The notes: generated by a model from the sequence alone, not told the origin. 64,000 nt of DNA from JABDJZ01 sp047619685 (GCA_047619685.1 JBLHLC010000004.1:62001-126000); one strand, 5' to 3'; counted from the stretch's first letter, positions 18,899 through 28,228 are shown. Made by a program: numbers and translations.

Positions 18899-19207
18899 CT
18901 AAAAAGATCGATTCGGTCCAGGGCGGATTCCGTAGTCTCTGCGTAAGCGACGGGCTTCCCCAATCAGGGCGATCCTCCGCAGTTCGTCCGCATCGGGCAG
19001 ATCCCCTCCTTCATCCAGAAACTCCAGAATGGCCGAAGGCCTCGTGAATGCCGCGCACCGTGCGTGATACCAGAAGGTGGTTTCCCGATCCATCCTGGGG
19101 TTCATCATGGTCTCCCCGAACCTAAGTCCTCCCTTGACCAATGGGAGGTCGCCGCCTCGACATTTTGCGCGTCCGGATGACGCGATCTCCGTGGAATAAG
19201 TAGCCAT
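18899..19207 (-). CDS. small protein with PARP-type zinc-finger signature
   Basis: A 102-residue reading frame from ATG 19207. Residues 4-52 read YSTEIASSGRAKC ... LRFGETM ... FWYHARCAAF, which follows the PARP-type finger pattern (Y-x-E-x-A-x-SGRA-x-C-x2-C ... G-x-LR-x-G ... W-Y/H-H-x2-C). Cys 1, the His and the last Cys are kept. The expected second Cys (C-x2-C) is Gly, so zinc binding would lack one ligand or use another. The C-terminal half is basic and helical (LRRIALIGEARRLRRDYGIRPGPNRSF). In eukaryotes this finger recognises DNA breaks. It lies between the degenerate recombinase and the MutS-family gene on the same strand. Confidence 0.65.
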   Translation of the reverse strand: MATYSTEIASSGRAKCRGGDLPLVKGGLRFGETMMNPRMDRETTFWYHARCAAFTRPSAILEFLDEGGDLPDADELRRIALIGEARRLRRDYGIRPGPNRSF

Positions 19208-19235
19208 GGGTTCGGTTTCAAGCGAAGAGGCAAAC

Positions 19236-21104
19236 TTACGAAACGGAATCCCCGGGGACCGGAAGGCCTTCTGCCGCCATGATTTTCAGGGCATTTGTTG
19301 TGGGACACGGTCCCGGATGAAGCAGGTAATCAAAGACCATGCGTCCACCGGTCACTTCTTCCCGAAAATGCCAATTCCGAAATCCCGCCGACTCATCGGA
19401 CAGCGATACCAGTTCCAGATCGTGGGTCGCAACCAGCCCGACGCTACGCGTTTTGACCAGGGATTGCAGGAGCGCCCGACTTCCAATCAGCCGCTCCCGG
19501 TTGTTGGTGCCGCGGAAGATTTCGTCGATCAGAACCATGGAGGGCTCCGAAGAACCTGTTACCTGCCGGTTCATCCGGCCCAGACGCCGCACCTCCGCAT
19601 AGAAGAATGAAATGCCGTCGTTGACCGAATCGTGGATGCCCATGCTGCTGAACAGACGGAAGGGAATCGATGCATGGGAACGGGCGTCCACAGGCCCTCC
19701 AGCCGATGCCATCACATGACTGATGCCGACGGCGCGCAAGAACGTGCTCTTGCCCGACATGTTTGAGCCTGTGATCAGCGCCACGTGGCCGCAAGCGTCA
19801 ACCCTATAGTCATTGCGTATGACGGCTTCCCTCGGGATGAGCGGGTGCCCCAACTCCCTGGCGTCGAAAACCACATCAGGCGCCGGCGCTCCGGAAAAAC
19901 ACGCGTCCGGATTCAGGACGGCATAGGTGGCCAGCGATCCGGCAGCCTCGAGGGTGTACACCCGATCCAGCCAGACCGGCAATCGGGATCGGAGCTCATC
20001 CTTCAGCCTGGAGAGACGATATGCAAACAGGAGGTCCCAGGGGATGACGAGGTTGAGTGCCACGCGGAGCAGTTCACTCTTTTGGGCGCTGGCTGCCATC
20101 GCGAGCCACATCACACGCCTGAGAACCGTGGAGGGCCTGGCGCCCGGAGCCTGAAAAGGCAGAAGATGTTGCGCCAGCTGGCTCCCCTTCTTGAAGCGAA
20201 AACCCTCCAGCCGCTCCACCACTGGTCGGAATCGCTCCATTTGGTAGTGCAGGTGTTCCGCCTCGTCGAACAGGTGCGAGTACAGCTTGCCGTTCAGAAG
20301 GTAGACCGACGCATATATGACCAGATTCAGGATCCACCAGGGGCCCATCATACCCGCCAGGTTCAACACCACCAGTAACGCCGTGAGGGCCGCAAGGCCA
20401 AACAACGCCAACAGCATCGGACGAATGCGCGCGTCGTCTTCCTGGCGTTTGAGCCACGCCAACAGGACTTCCCCTTCGAACGGCTCGCCCGCCGCCTTGC
20501 CGCCCACAGAACGCTCGCCCAGAGGCGGCGCCCCACCCACATCCATACTCAGGAGCGAGATTCGGTCCCGGAGCGGCGTCAGGGAGACCAGTTCTTTGAC
20601 GAGCCCCTGGCGCCACACCGACGCTTCGGGATCCGGCACCTCCTGGGTCAGCCACTCGGCGAGCCGATGGCTCCCACCATCGGAGAAAGACGTGTCGATG
20701 AGATGGTGGAGACTTCTTGGGCCGAGAATGTCCAGATCTTGCGCAAAGGGATGGTCCTCGGATGCAAGCCCCCCTTTGGCCGGAATGAGTCCCTCCCAGT
20801 CCCGATCCATCCGGGCCAAATGGGATTTCTTGATCCACCGGTAGACCCGATGCCGCCGCAGGCTGTTCAGAACCCGGTCATGACGGCGGGTAAGGCCTAC
20901 AAAAACTGCCACTCCGACCAACGGAACGAGCCACTCCAGCGCGCCTTCCGAGTATTGGACAGCGGCTATCCAAACCGCGACCGCCGTTAGAAACCAACCG
21001 AGCCGAACGCGTGAGAAGCTACGGTCATGGTCCTCGAGGCGGGAGATCGCCAGGTCCAGCCTTTCAACAAACCGCGTCAGCGAGCGGCGACTGGGGTTGG
21101 GCAT
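19236..21104 (-). CDS. membrane-anchored MutS-family ATPase
   Basis: About 622 residues from the ATG at 21104 (a TTG start at 21143 would add 13). The C-terminal third is a MutS ATPase: Walker A GSNMSGKSTFLRAVG, the Q-loop/signature region DSVNDGISFFYAEVRRL, Walker B MVLIDEIFRGTNNRERL and the His switch LVATHDLELVSL. The N-terminal mismatch-recognition domain is absent. Instead there are hydrophobic segments near residues 35-80 (WLVPLVGVAVFVGL region) and 235-290 (MLLALFGLAALTALLVVLNL and WILNLVIYASVYLL), so it is predicted to sit in the membrane. Such proteins are known in Bacteroidota without a settled role; classical mismatch repair is unlikely. Divergent from amn. Confidence 0.85.
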   Translation of the reverse strand: MPNPSRRSLTRFVERLDLAISRLEDHDRSFSRVRLGWFLTAVAVWIAAVQYSEGALEWLVPLVGVAVFVGLTRRHDRVLNSLRRHRVYRWIKKSHLARMDRDWEGLIPAKGGLASEDHPFAQDLDILGPRSLHHLIDTSFSDGGSHRLAEWLTQEVPDPEASVWRQGLVKELVSLTPLRDRISLLSMDVGGAPPLGERSVGGKAAGEPFEGEVLLAWLKRQEDDARIRPMLLALFGLAALTALLVVLNLAGMMGPWWILNLVIYASVYLLNGKLYSHLFDEAEHLHYQMERFRPVVERLEGFRFKKGSQLAQHLLPFQAPGARPSTVLRRVMWLAMAASAQKSELLRVALNLVIPWDLLFAYRLSRLKDELRSRLPVWLDRVYTLEAAGSLATYAVLNPDACFSGAPAPDVVFDARELGHPLIPREAVIRNDYRVDACGHVALITGSNMSGKSTFLRAVGISHVMASAGGPVDARSHASIPFRLFSSMGIHDSVNDGISFFYAEVRRLGRMNRQVTGSSEPSMVLIDEIFRGTNNRERLIGSRALLQSLVKTRSVGLVATHDLELVSLSDESAGFRNWHFREEVTGGRMVFDYLLHPGPCPTTNALKIMAAEGLPVPGDSVS

Positions 21105-21191
21105 ATTCTTGGGTTGAGAAAAGAGTGCGTTTGGCCCTGGCAAAATACATATCCCACGCGCGTCCGTTATCTTATCAAAGAAAGAGCGCTG

Positions 21192-21965
21192 ATGAAGGAC
21201 CGATTAGAAATTGCGCGCGACTGGCTGCCCCGGTACACCGGCATGCCCCTGGACGGGTTCGGGAATTATATCCTCTTGACGAACTTCCAGAACTACGTCG
21301 AGATGTTCGCGGAAAAGTTCGGCTGCGACATTTATGGAGAGGGCCGGCCGATGCAGGCCGCCACCAACTCCAAGGGCCTGTCTATCATTAATTTCGGCAT
21401 CGGCTCGCCCAATGCGGCCACCATAATGGACTTGCTGGAGGCCCGGGCGCCGGAGGGGGTGCTGTTCCTTGGGAAATGCGGGGGGTTGAAGCACTCCACG
21501 GAGATTGGCCACTTCATCCTGCCCATCGCCGCAATCCGGGGCGAAGGCACGAGCGACGACTACATGCTGCCCCAGGTACCCGCATTGCCGTCGTTTAAAC
21601 TCCACAAGTTCGTCTCCGAGAAGATTATTTCCCGCGGGCTTGAGTACCGGACGGGCGTGGTCTACACGGCCAACCGTCGCCTCTGGGAGCACGATGAACC
21701 GTTTCTCGACAAACTGAAGGCGATGCGCACCATCGCCATCGATATGGAGACCGCGACCATCTTCATTGTGGGTCACCACAACAACATTTCCCGGGGCGCA
21801 CTCCTATTGGTCTCCGACGTCCCGCTCACGCCGGAGGGTGTCAAGACCGAAAAATCCGATGTGGAAGTCACAAAGAACTGGGCAGAGACCCACCTCGAGA
21901 TCGGGATCGAGTCCATGACGGACATCGACCACATGGGCGAACCCATTCGGCATCTGACGTACTAG
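21192..21965 (+). CDS. amn: AMP nucleosidase
   Basis: Cytoplasmic enzyme that splits AMP into adenine and ribose 5-phosphate, of the short Bacteroidota type. From ATG 21192 the protein has 257 residues. Diagnostic stretches are LLTNFQNYVEMFAEKFG, INFGIGSPNAATIMDLLEA, FLGKCGGLKHSTEIGHFI (nucleoside phosphorylase fold) and the active-site IDMETATIF. The open frame begins at 21027, but the upstream part overlaps the opposite MutS-like start and is not conserved-looking. The TAG stop shares CTAG with the stop of the opposite GH5 gene. Confidence 0.93.
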   Translation: MKDRLEIARDWLPRYTGMPLDGFGNYILLTNFQNYVEMFAEKFGCDIYGEGRPMQAATNSKGLSIINFGIGSPNAATIMDLLEARAPEGVLFLGKCGGLKHSTEIGHFILPIAAIRGEGTSDDYMLPQVPALPSFKLHKFVSEKIISRGLEYRTGVVYTANRRLWEHDEPFLDKLKAMRTIAIDMETATIFIVGHHNNISRGALLLVSDVPLTPEGVKTEKSDVEVTKNWAETHLEIGIESMTDIDHMGEPIRHLTY

Positions 21966-23962
21966 CGCTCTACCACGAGCGTCCGGGTGAAGGGCCCAGA
22001 GGACTCCTCCTGGGGTAGAACGCGCACGACGTAGAGACCCGCGGCCAGGCCCTTCGTCGGGATCGAGACGTGTTGCGTGCCACCAACCAGCATCGTGCTG
22101 GCCAGCCAGACGGGGCGGCCCAGCATGTCGAACAGCTCGATACGCGCTTGCCCGGTACCAGAGGAAGTCAGCTGCAGGGTCGTCTCCCCGACCGCAGGAT
22201 TGGGATACAACCCGTCCAGCGAGAACGGCTCGGGCTGTCCGTCTGCCTCGACCGCCACGCCAGAGGCTCGGGTGAACGCGACCACATTCAGATTGAATCC
22301 TCCCGTGCGGCCAACGGCCACCCTCATGGTGTGCTGGCCCGCTTCGAGATCCATGCCCGGAGCGGTCACCGTCGTCCACGATTGCCATCCGCCCGTTTGC
22401 GGAATGTTCAGGTTCGCGGTCGCCCCATCAATACTGAGTTGCAGACTTCCCCCACCGCCCGGACTGGCAACCCGGACGGCGGCGTCGTATGTGCCGGCCT
22501 CATCCACAGTAACCGTGTACTCCATCCACTCGAACGACTCAAGCCAGCCCACGTTTAACGGGTATCCCTGAGGGTCCGTGGAGGCCTCGATGTCCACGCC
22601 GTCGTTGCGGTAGATCCCACCGGAATTCCCGCCGCCGGGTGACCCCGTCACCGCCCAGGGGCTGTTGTCGGAGTACGTCACCCCCTGGTTGCCCATATCA
22701 TAGTGAACCGCCGGGATGACGCCCGGAATGTGAAGGTCGGCAAACGGACGACGATTGGTGCCAAAGTCAGGGTCGAGGAGTGCTTCCAGGACGCCGGAGC
22801 GGACCTCGACCGAGTCAAACTTCAGTGACTCAACCATTTCGAACAGTGCGTCGGCAGCAAACTGTTCGCTCGGTTTTGATGCGCTTCCACCCCAGTAGTC
22901 CAACAGCAGCTGAAAGCCCGGCCGGATATAGGCCGTCGTGGGTGGCGCCGTTGAACTCAGTTGCTTGTGCGTCCAGAAATTCCAGCCGATCCCGTTGGAT
23001 TCGGCCAGTTTTACTACCTGGTGAAACCAGGGGTTGCTGTTCTCACCCGTCTCTCCGAGCCACAGCGGCGCCCCGTGATCCGTGCGGAGATTGATGATGT
23101 ACTGAATCGTCCCGATGGTTGTCGCGCTCCAGTATTTATGGAATGCGTAGACCATGTTGTCATCGAACGGGGGCGTCAGCTTGTCGAAGGTCGTGGCGAA
23201 GTAGTTGCCCTCGATATACAATATGTGGTTCGTATCGATGGCGCGGATGGCGTTGGTCAAACGCACGTACATGTCTCGCAAGGCCTGCGCGCCATCAGGG
23301 ACTGAAGTGGGAGTGACGGGCTCATTGAGCAAGTCATAGCCTATGATCAGCGTCTCGTCCTTGTAACGGCGCGCTATTTCCTCCCAGATCAGTACGGTCA
23401 AGTCCTGATACGGATCGGGTTCTGTCCACAGCCGGGCCACCCCGTCGGCGTCCGCAATGGCGCCATCGCTCTGCCCGCCGGGTGCGGCGTGCATGTCCAG
23501 AATCACCGGCATGTCGTAGGTACGGCACCACCCTAGGAATTCGTCCAGCAGAGCGAAGCCCTCTTCTTCAAACTGGCCCGTCTCGAGGTTGTAGAAGATT
23601 TCGTAGTGGAAGGGCAAACGGATATGATCGAAGCCCCACCCAGCCAGTGCCGCGATGTCCTTCTCGGCCACGTAATTCTCTCTATACAGGTCCCAAACCT
23701 GCGCGGCGGTGGTCGCATCCACGACGCGCAACACCTTTCGCTGCATGTCGGTCCAACTGCCGCCCATTTTGAGCATGTAGCCTTCTGGCATCAGCCATCC
23801 CCCCAGGCCCATCCCACGAATCACAGTGGGCTGGCCGTCCGGATCCAGCACCTGACCTCCCGCCGTGTAATAGAACTGGGCGCTAGCCTGCGCAGCCGCC
23901 ACAAGCAAAACCAAGGTGAGCAGGAACGGGCGAACGAACTGGCGAAATAGACTTTCCGACAT
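21962..23962 (-). CDS. GH5 glycanase with CBM6-like module and T9SS sorting domain
   Basis: A 666-residue secreted glycoside hydrolase. Order: signal peptide (LTLVLLVAAAQASAQ), a GH5 catalytic domain (about residues 30-370) with acid/base Glu in DLLNEPVTP and nucleophile Glu in LWLGETGE, and HLPFHYE-like substrate loop (FDHIRLPFHYE). Then a CBM6-type module (about 430-565: GVDIEAS ... GWLESFEWMEYTV ... QSWTTV), and a type A T9SS domain at the C-terminus (LYPNPAVGETTLQL, FDMLGRPV, GLAAGLYVVRV). It would act on beta-glucan or -mannan outside the cell. A perfect LacI-type operator lies 16 bases upstream of the start. Confidence 0.92.
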   Translation of the reverse strand: MSESLFRQFVRPFLLTLVLLVAAAQASAQFYYTAGGQVLDPDGQPTVIRGMGLGGWLMPEGYMLKMGGSWTDMQRKVLRVVDATTAAQVWDLYRENYVAEKDIAALAGWGFDHIRLPFHYEIFYNLETGQFEEEGFALLDEFLGWCRTYDMPVILDMHAAPGGQSDGAIADADGVARLWTEPDPYQDLTVLIWEEIARRYKDETLIIGYDLLNEPVTPTSVPDGAQALRDMYVRLTNAIRAIDTNHILYIEGNYFATTFDKLTPPFDDNMVYAFHKYWSATTIGTIQYIINLRTDHGAPLWLGETGENSNPWFHQVVKLAESNGIGWNFWTHKQLSSTAPPTTAYIRPGFQLLLDYWGGSASKPSEQFAADALFEMVESLKFDSVEVRSGVLEALLDPDFGTNRRPFADLHIPGVIPAVHYDMGNQGVTYSDNSPWAVTGSPGGGNSGGIYRNDGVDIEASTDPQGYPLNVGWLESFEWMEYTVTVDEAGTYDAAVRVASPGGGGSLQLSIDGATANLNIPQTGGWQSWTTVTAPGMDLEAGQHTMRVAVGRTGGFNLNVVAFTRASGVAVEADGQPEPFSLDGLYPNPAVGETTLQLTSSGTGQARIELFDMLGRPVWLASTMLVGGTQHVSIPTKGLAAGLYVVRVLPQEESSGPFTRTLVVER

Positions 23963-23977
23963 CGGATTGAGCGGCTA

Positions 23978-23991
23978 TGAAAACGTTTTCA
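23978..23991. promoter_or_regulatory. LacI-family operator upstream of the GH5 gene
   Basis: TGAAAACGTTTTCA is a perfect 14-bp palindrome with the central CG typical of LacI/GalR-family operators, and it fits the cre-like consensus TG-N-AA-N-CG-N-W-W-N-CA. It ends 16 bases before the GH5 start codon, a position suited to repression. No LacI-family gene is in the window, so the regulator acts from elsewhere. Confidence 0.65.
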
Positions 23992-24036
23992 CGTGCTTTC
24001 AAACCACCACCCGCAATCGGTGTTTCTACCTAACCC

Positions 24037-25746
24037 CTAAAGTTCGAACCCCGGCGTGTAGGCGTCGAACGACTGCCGGTAGCGGCGAAGGAAGCTGGCC
24101 GCCATGGCACCATCGATGATCCGGTGATCGTAGGATAGCGACACGTACATCATGCTGCGAATGCCGATGACGTCGCCCAATTCGGGGTCCTCAATTACGA
24201 CGGCACGCTTGGTGATCGCGCCCGGAGCCAATATGGCCACCTGCGGCTGATTGATGATCGGAGTGCCCATAATGGAGCCCAGCGAGCCGACATTGGTCAC
24301 CGTGAAGGTGCCTCCTTGCAGCTCGTCTGGCTGAAGCTTCTTCGTACGCGCTCGCGTGGCCAGGTCGGCAGCAGCGTGGGCCAGACCCGCAATGTTCTTC
24401 TGGCCGGCGAAACGAAGGACGGGAGCTACCAGTCCGCCGACACCGATGGCAACGGCAATTCCGATGTGGTAGTCCTTGTGGATGACGATCTCATGTCCCT
24501 GGACCGACCCGTTCATCATCGGATGCTCCTTGAGCGCGTCGATGGCCGCGTGAACAAAGAACGGCGTGTAGGTCAGCTTGACGCCTTCCCGCGCCAGGAA
24601 GCCTGCCTTCTCAGACTCGCGCAAACGCACCAGGTTTGTGACGTCGATCTCGGCAAATGACGTCACATGGGCTGACGTCGCCTTGGACCGGACCATGTGA
24701 CCGGCAATGATCTGCCGCATCCGGTCCATCTTGACGATCTCGACCCTGCCGTCGGCAGACGCCACAACATGCGCGGGCGCCGCGGCCGGCCGCGGGGCGA
24801 CAGGTGCCACGGCTGGGGCGGCCACAGGCGCGGCACCACGGGTACTCAAGTAGGCCATGAGGTCGGCCTTGGTAATTCTGCCTTCACGACCCGATCCCGA
24901 GATGGCTCTCAGTTCACCAATGGAGACCCCCTCTGCCTCGGCAATGGATCGTACCAGTGGCGTGTAAAAGCTCCCATCCTCGTCGTGACGCGGGATCGGA
25001 CCAGCGGCGCCAAGGGGCGCCGCTGCCATGCTGGGCACCGGAGCGACGGGCGCTGCTGCCATCTGTGCGGGCGCTGCTGCCATCTGTGCGGGCGCTGCTG
25101 CACCTGCGCTTGCTCCCGAGGCAATGATGGCGATGACTTCGCCCACTTGGACAACGGCACCTTCCTCGTGCAGAAGCTGCACGACAATTCCCGCTGCAGG
25201 AGACGGGACCTCGGTGTCCACCTTGTCTGTGGCGATGTCCAGAAGCGTTTCGTCCAAGGCGATGGCATCTCCGGGTTTCTTGGCCCAGGAGACGATGGTT
25301 CCCTCCATGATGGACTCGCCCATCTTGGGCATGACCACCTGTACGGGCGACGCGGCGGCCATGCTGGCGACCGCTGTCGGTGCCGAAGGGACGGGTGCGG
25401 GTGCCGCCGGCGCAGAAACGGTGGCTACAGCGGGAGCCGAGACCGGCGCGGTGGTGGCGGCAGGCGCGGCAGGCGCAGGCGCGGGCGCGGTAACACCTAC
25501 CGAAGCGTCCGTCTCCAGACGAGCAATCACGGTACCCACATCTACTGTAGCGCCCTCCTCGACCAGAATCTCCGCAAGAATTCCGGCCACGGGTGAGGGC
25601 ACTTCCGTGTCGACCTTGTCTGTCCCAATCTCCAGGAGAGGTTCGTCCAGCGCAATTTCATCGCCCGGCTGTTTCAGCCACACAATTACGGTCCCTTCCG
25701 TAATCGACTCGCCCATTTTGGGCATGGATACATCGATCTTCGCCAT
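24037..25746 (-). CDS. dihydrolipoamide acyltransferase (E2 of a 2-oxoacid dehydrogenase)
   Basis: A 569-residue E2 subunit. Two lipoyl domains (each with the lysine motif GTDKVDTEVPSP or ATDKVDTEVPSP) at about residues 1-76 and 135-210, each followed by an Ala/Pro-rich swinging linker. A peripheral subunit-binding domain follows (TPLVRSIAEAEGVSIGELRAISGSGREGRITKAD), then the catalytic acyltransferase domain with KATSAHVTSFAEID, GTFTVTNVGSLGS and DHRIIDGAMAASF near the end. The substrate (2-oxoglutarate or branched-chain 2-oxoacid) cannot be fixed from sequence; E1 and E3 genes are not adjacent. Confidence 0.92.
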   Translation of the reverse strand: MAKIDVSMPKMGESITEGTVIVWLKQPGDEIALDEPLLEIGTDKVDTEVPSPVAGILAEILVEEGATVDVGTVIARLETDASVGVTAPAPAPAAPAATTAPVSAPAVATVSAPAAPAPVPSAPTAVASMAAASPVQVVMPKMGESIMEGTIVSWAKKPGDAIALDETLLDIATDKVDTEVPSPAAGIVVQLLHEEGAVVQVGEVIAIIASGASAGAAAPAQMAAAPAQMAAAPVAPVPSMAAAPLGAAGPIPRHDEDGSFYTPLVRSIAEAEGVSIGELRAISGSGREGRITKADLMAYLSTRGAAPVAAPAVAPVAPRPAAAPAHVVASADGRVEIVKMDRMRQIIAGHMVRSKATSAHVTSFAEIDVTNLVRLRESEKAGFLAREGVKLTYTPFFVHAAIDALKEHPMMNGSVQGHEIVIHKDYHIGIAVAIGVGGLVAPVLRFAGQKNIAGLAHAAADLATRARTKKLQPDELQGGTFTVTNVGSLGSIMGTPIINQPQVAILAPGAITKRAVVIEDPELGDVIGIRSMMYVSLSYDHRIIDGAMAASFLRRYRQSFDAYTPGFEL

Positions 25747-25810
25747 GACGCAGGTCTCTCGTAAATCAGTGCCCTGAGGGTACGAAGCTCCGCGCTTCGA
25801 GTTCAGAAAA

Positions 25811-25852
25811 TGGCAGCCCGTCCCCGGGGCCTATTCCCGGGGACGGGTTGCC
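25811..25852 (-). terminator. rho-independent terminator of the pyrophosphatase gene
   Basis: An 18-bp stem (25811-25828 with 25835/36-25852, one G-T wobble) around a loop of about 6-7 bases, including the perfect core CCCGTCCCCGGG / CCCGGGGACGGG. Read on the minus strand it is followed by TTTT. It separates the pyrophosphatase gene from the downstream E2 gene. Confidence 0.8.
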
Positions 25853-25866
25853 ATCACAGGATAAGA

Positions 25867-27963
25867 TCAGGCAATCAGCGGCGCGATGACCAGGGCAACG
25901 ACCGCGATCAGCTTGATCAGAATATTCAGGCTCGGACCACTGGTGTCCTTGAGGGGATCGCCAACCGTATCACCCACAACCGAGGCCTTGTGCGCCTCGG
26001 AGCCCTTTGCGTACGTCACACCGTTGACCATGAGCCCGGACTCGATGGTCTTCTTGGCATTGTCCCAAGCGCCGCCCGCGTTGGACTGGAAGATCGCAAA
26101 CAGCACACCAGAAACGGTTACGCCGGCCAGAAGGCCTCCCAGCATGCTCTTGTCGATGAACCCAATGACAACCGGAACAGTCACGGCAAGAAGACCCGGA
26201 AGGATCATCTCACGAATCGCGGCCTTCGTCGAGATCTCCACACACCGGTTGGAATCCGCTTTGGCGGTGCCCTCGCGAAGGCCGGGGATCTCAGCAAACT
26301 GGCGACCCACTTCCTTGATCATTTCGGCCGCTGCGCGTCCCACTGCACCCATCGCCATCGCCGAGAAGACGTAGGGCAACATCGCGCCCAGCAGGAGACC
26401 TGCCAGAATTTTGGGGTTCGCTACGTCAATGTTTGGTACCTGAGCCTGCTGCATGAAGGCAGCAAACAGACCGAGCGCGGTCAGCGCGGCAGACCCAATC
26501 GCAAATCCCTTCCCGATGGCAGCCGTTGTGTTACCCACGGCGTCAAGCTTGTCGGTACGCTCGCGGACCTCGGCGGGCAATTTTGCCATTTCGGCAATAC
26601 CACCGGCGTTGTCCGAGATGGGGCCGTAGGCGTCCACAGCAAGCTGGATTCCAGTGACCGAGAGCATTCCGACTGCGGCGATGGCAATGCCGTACAAACC
26701 GGCGAATTCATGCGCACCGATGATGGCCAGTGCCAGCACAATGGCCGGAAGACCGGTGGAATACATACCCACACCGAGACCGGCGATGATGTTTGTCGCT
26801 GAACCTGTGAGACTCTGACTCACGATGCCGTTGACCGGGCCCTTCCCTGTTGCCGTGTAGTACTCCGTGATCAGGCCGATGGCCGTTCCAGAGACGAGGC
26901 CGATCACTACTGCCCAGAAGACACCAAGGCTGGTGTAGTCCACTATGGTCCCCGCCATGTTGGCGGCGGACCAGGCCTCGGGCAGGATCTCTCCAATAAT
27001 GAAATAGGACAACACAGCCATCAGGCCGGCGGCACCAAACTCGCCGATGTTCAGGGCGTGCTGCGGACTGCCGCCCTCCTTCACCTTGACGAAGAGGGAG
27101 CCTGCAATGGATACCAGAATGCCGACTCCGGCCAGCGCCAGAGGCAGGATGATGGCTGAGAGTTCTCCGTATGCCGAAGACGACATCGCATCCAGGAAGG
27201 CCGTTCCAAGAACCATCGTACCGATGATGGATCCGACGTAGCTCTCAAAGAGGTCGGCGCCCATTCCTGCTACGTCGCCCACGTTGTCACCAACGTTGTC
27301 TGCAATCGTGGCCGGGTTGCGCGGGTCATCCTCCGGGATGCCTTCGTAAACCTTGCCGGCCAGGTCAGCGCCCACATCGGCAGCCTTGGTATAGATGCCG
27401 CCGCCCACGCGGGCAAACAGCGCGATGCTCGATGCGCCCAACGAGAAACCGGAGATTACCGAGATGACCTTGACGGTGGTCCACCCGTCGATTCCGCTGA
27501 AGATGATAAACAACGTCCCCAGACCGATAACACCCAAACCGACCACGGAGAGGCCCATGACCAGCCCCCCGGAAAACGCGACATTCAGCGCGGGGCCCAG
27601 TCCGATGCGAGCCGCTTGGGTCGTACGCACGTTGGCTTTGGTGGCCACATTCATGCCGATGAATCCAGCCAGGCCCGAGCAAAACGCTCCGACCACGAAG
27701 GACACGGCAATCATCCAGGAGGAGTTGGCCTGGCCCATATTGGCGAACGCCAGTAGCGCAGCAACCACCACGACAAACACAAGCAGGACGCGGTATTCCT
27801 GGCGAAGGAACGCGCGCGCGCCGTCCGCAATCGCCTGAGAAATTTCCTGCATGGCATCGGTGCCTGCGTCCTGTTTGCCCACCCATTGGGCGCGCGTGTA
27901 GGCGTAGAGCAGCGCGAGAACGCCGGATAACGGGACGAGATAGGTAATCAGCTTAGCATCCAT
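25867..27963 (-). CDS. hppA: membrane-bound proton/sodium-translocating pyrophosphatase, K+-dependent type
   Basis: An integral membrane pump of 698 residues (ATG at 27963, or GTG at 27969) that couples PPi hydrolysis to H+ or Na+ export, with about 16 membrane segments. Substrate-binding motifs are DVGADLAGKVYEGIPEDDPRNPA, DNVGDNVGDVAGMGADLFES and the C-terminal DTVGDPLKDTSGPSLNI. The determinant GNTTAAIGKGFAIGSAAL has Ala where K+-independent enzymes have Lys, so K+-dependence is expected. Whether H+ or Na+ is moved cannot be decided here. It is a single-gene unit with its own terminator. Confidence 0.95.
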   Translation of the reverse strand: MDAKLITYLVPLSGVLALLYAYTRAQWVGKQDAGTDAMQEISQAIADGARAFLRQEYRVLLVFVVVVAALLAFANMGQANSSWMIAVSFVVGAFCSGLAGFIGMNVATKANVRTTQAARIGLGPALNVAFSGGLVMGLSVVGLGVIGLGTLFIIFSGIDGWTTVKVISVISGFSLGASSIALFARVGGGIYTKAADVGADLAGKVYEGIPEDDPRNPATIADNVGDNVGDVAGMGADLFESYVGSIIGTMVLGTAFLDAMSSSAYGELSAIILPLALAGVGILVSIAGSLFVKVKEGGSPQHALNIGEFGAAGLMAVLSYFIIGEILPEAWSAANMAGTIVDYTSLGVFWAVVIGLVSGTAIGLITEYYTATGKGPVNGIVSQSLTGSATNIIAGLGVGMYSTGLPAIVLALAIIGAHEFAGLYGIAIAAVGMLSVTGIQLAVDAYGPISDNAGGIAEMAKLPAEVRERTDKLDAVGNTTAAIGKGFAIGSAALTALGLFAAFMQQAQVPNIDVANPKILAGLLLGAMLPYVFSAMAMGAVGRAAAEMIKEVGRQFAEIPGLREGTAKADSNRCVEISTKAAIREMILPGLLAVTVPVVIGFIDKSMLGGLLAGVTVSGVLFAIFQSNAGGAWDNAKKTIESGLMVNGVTYAKGSEAHKASVVGDTVGDPLKDTSGPSLNILIKLIAVVALVIAPLIA

Positions 27964-28228
27964 GGACACTTCTCGGGAGATAATCAGAAAATATTGGGTC
28001 AGCCCCGGACGCGATAAACCCGCTTGAGGGGCTTCAATGGCGCATTTGGGACCACGGCTACGGAAGTATCCGCAGATTCACGAATTTAGGCTGTAATGCC
28101 TCGAATCACACCCGTTAACGCATAATTCGAACGTTCTCGCCCTCGCTGCGAAAAGCGCTTCCATAACGCCTGGCCGCGTTGCCCCTTCGACGGGGTTTTG
28201 TAGGTTGGATTTTTTTAGCCCCACCGCC

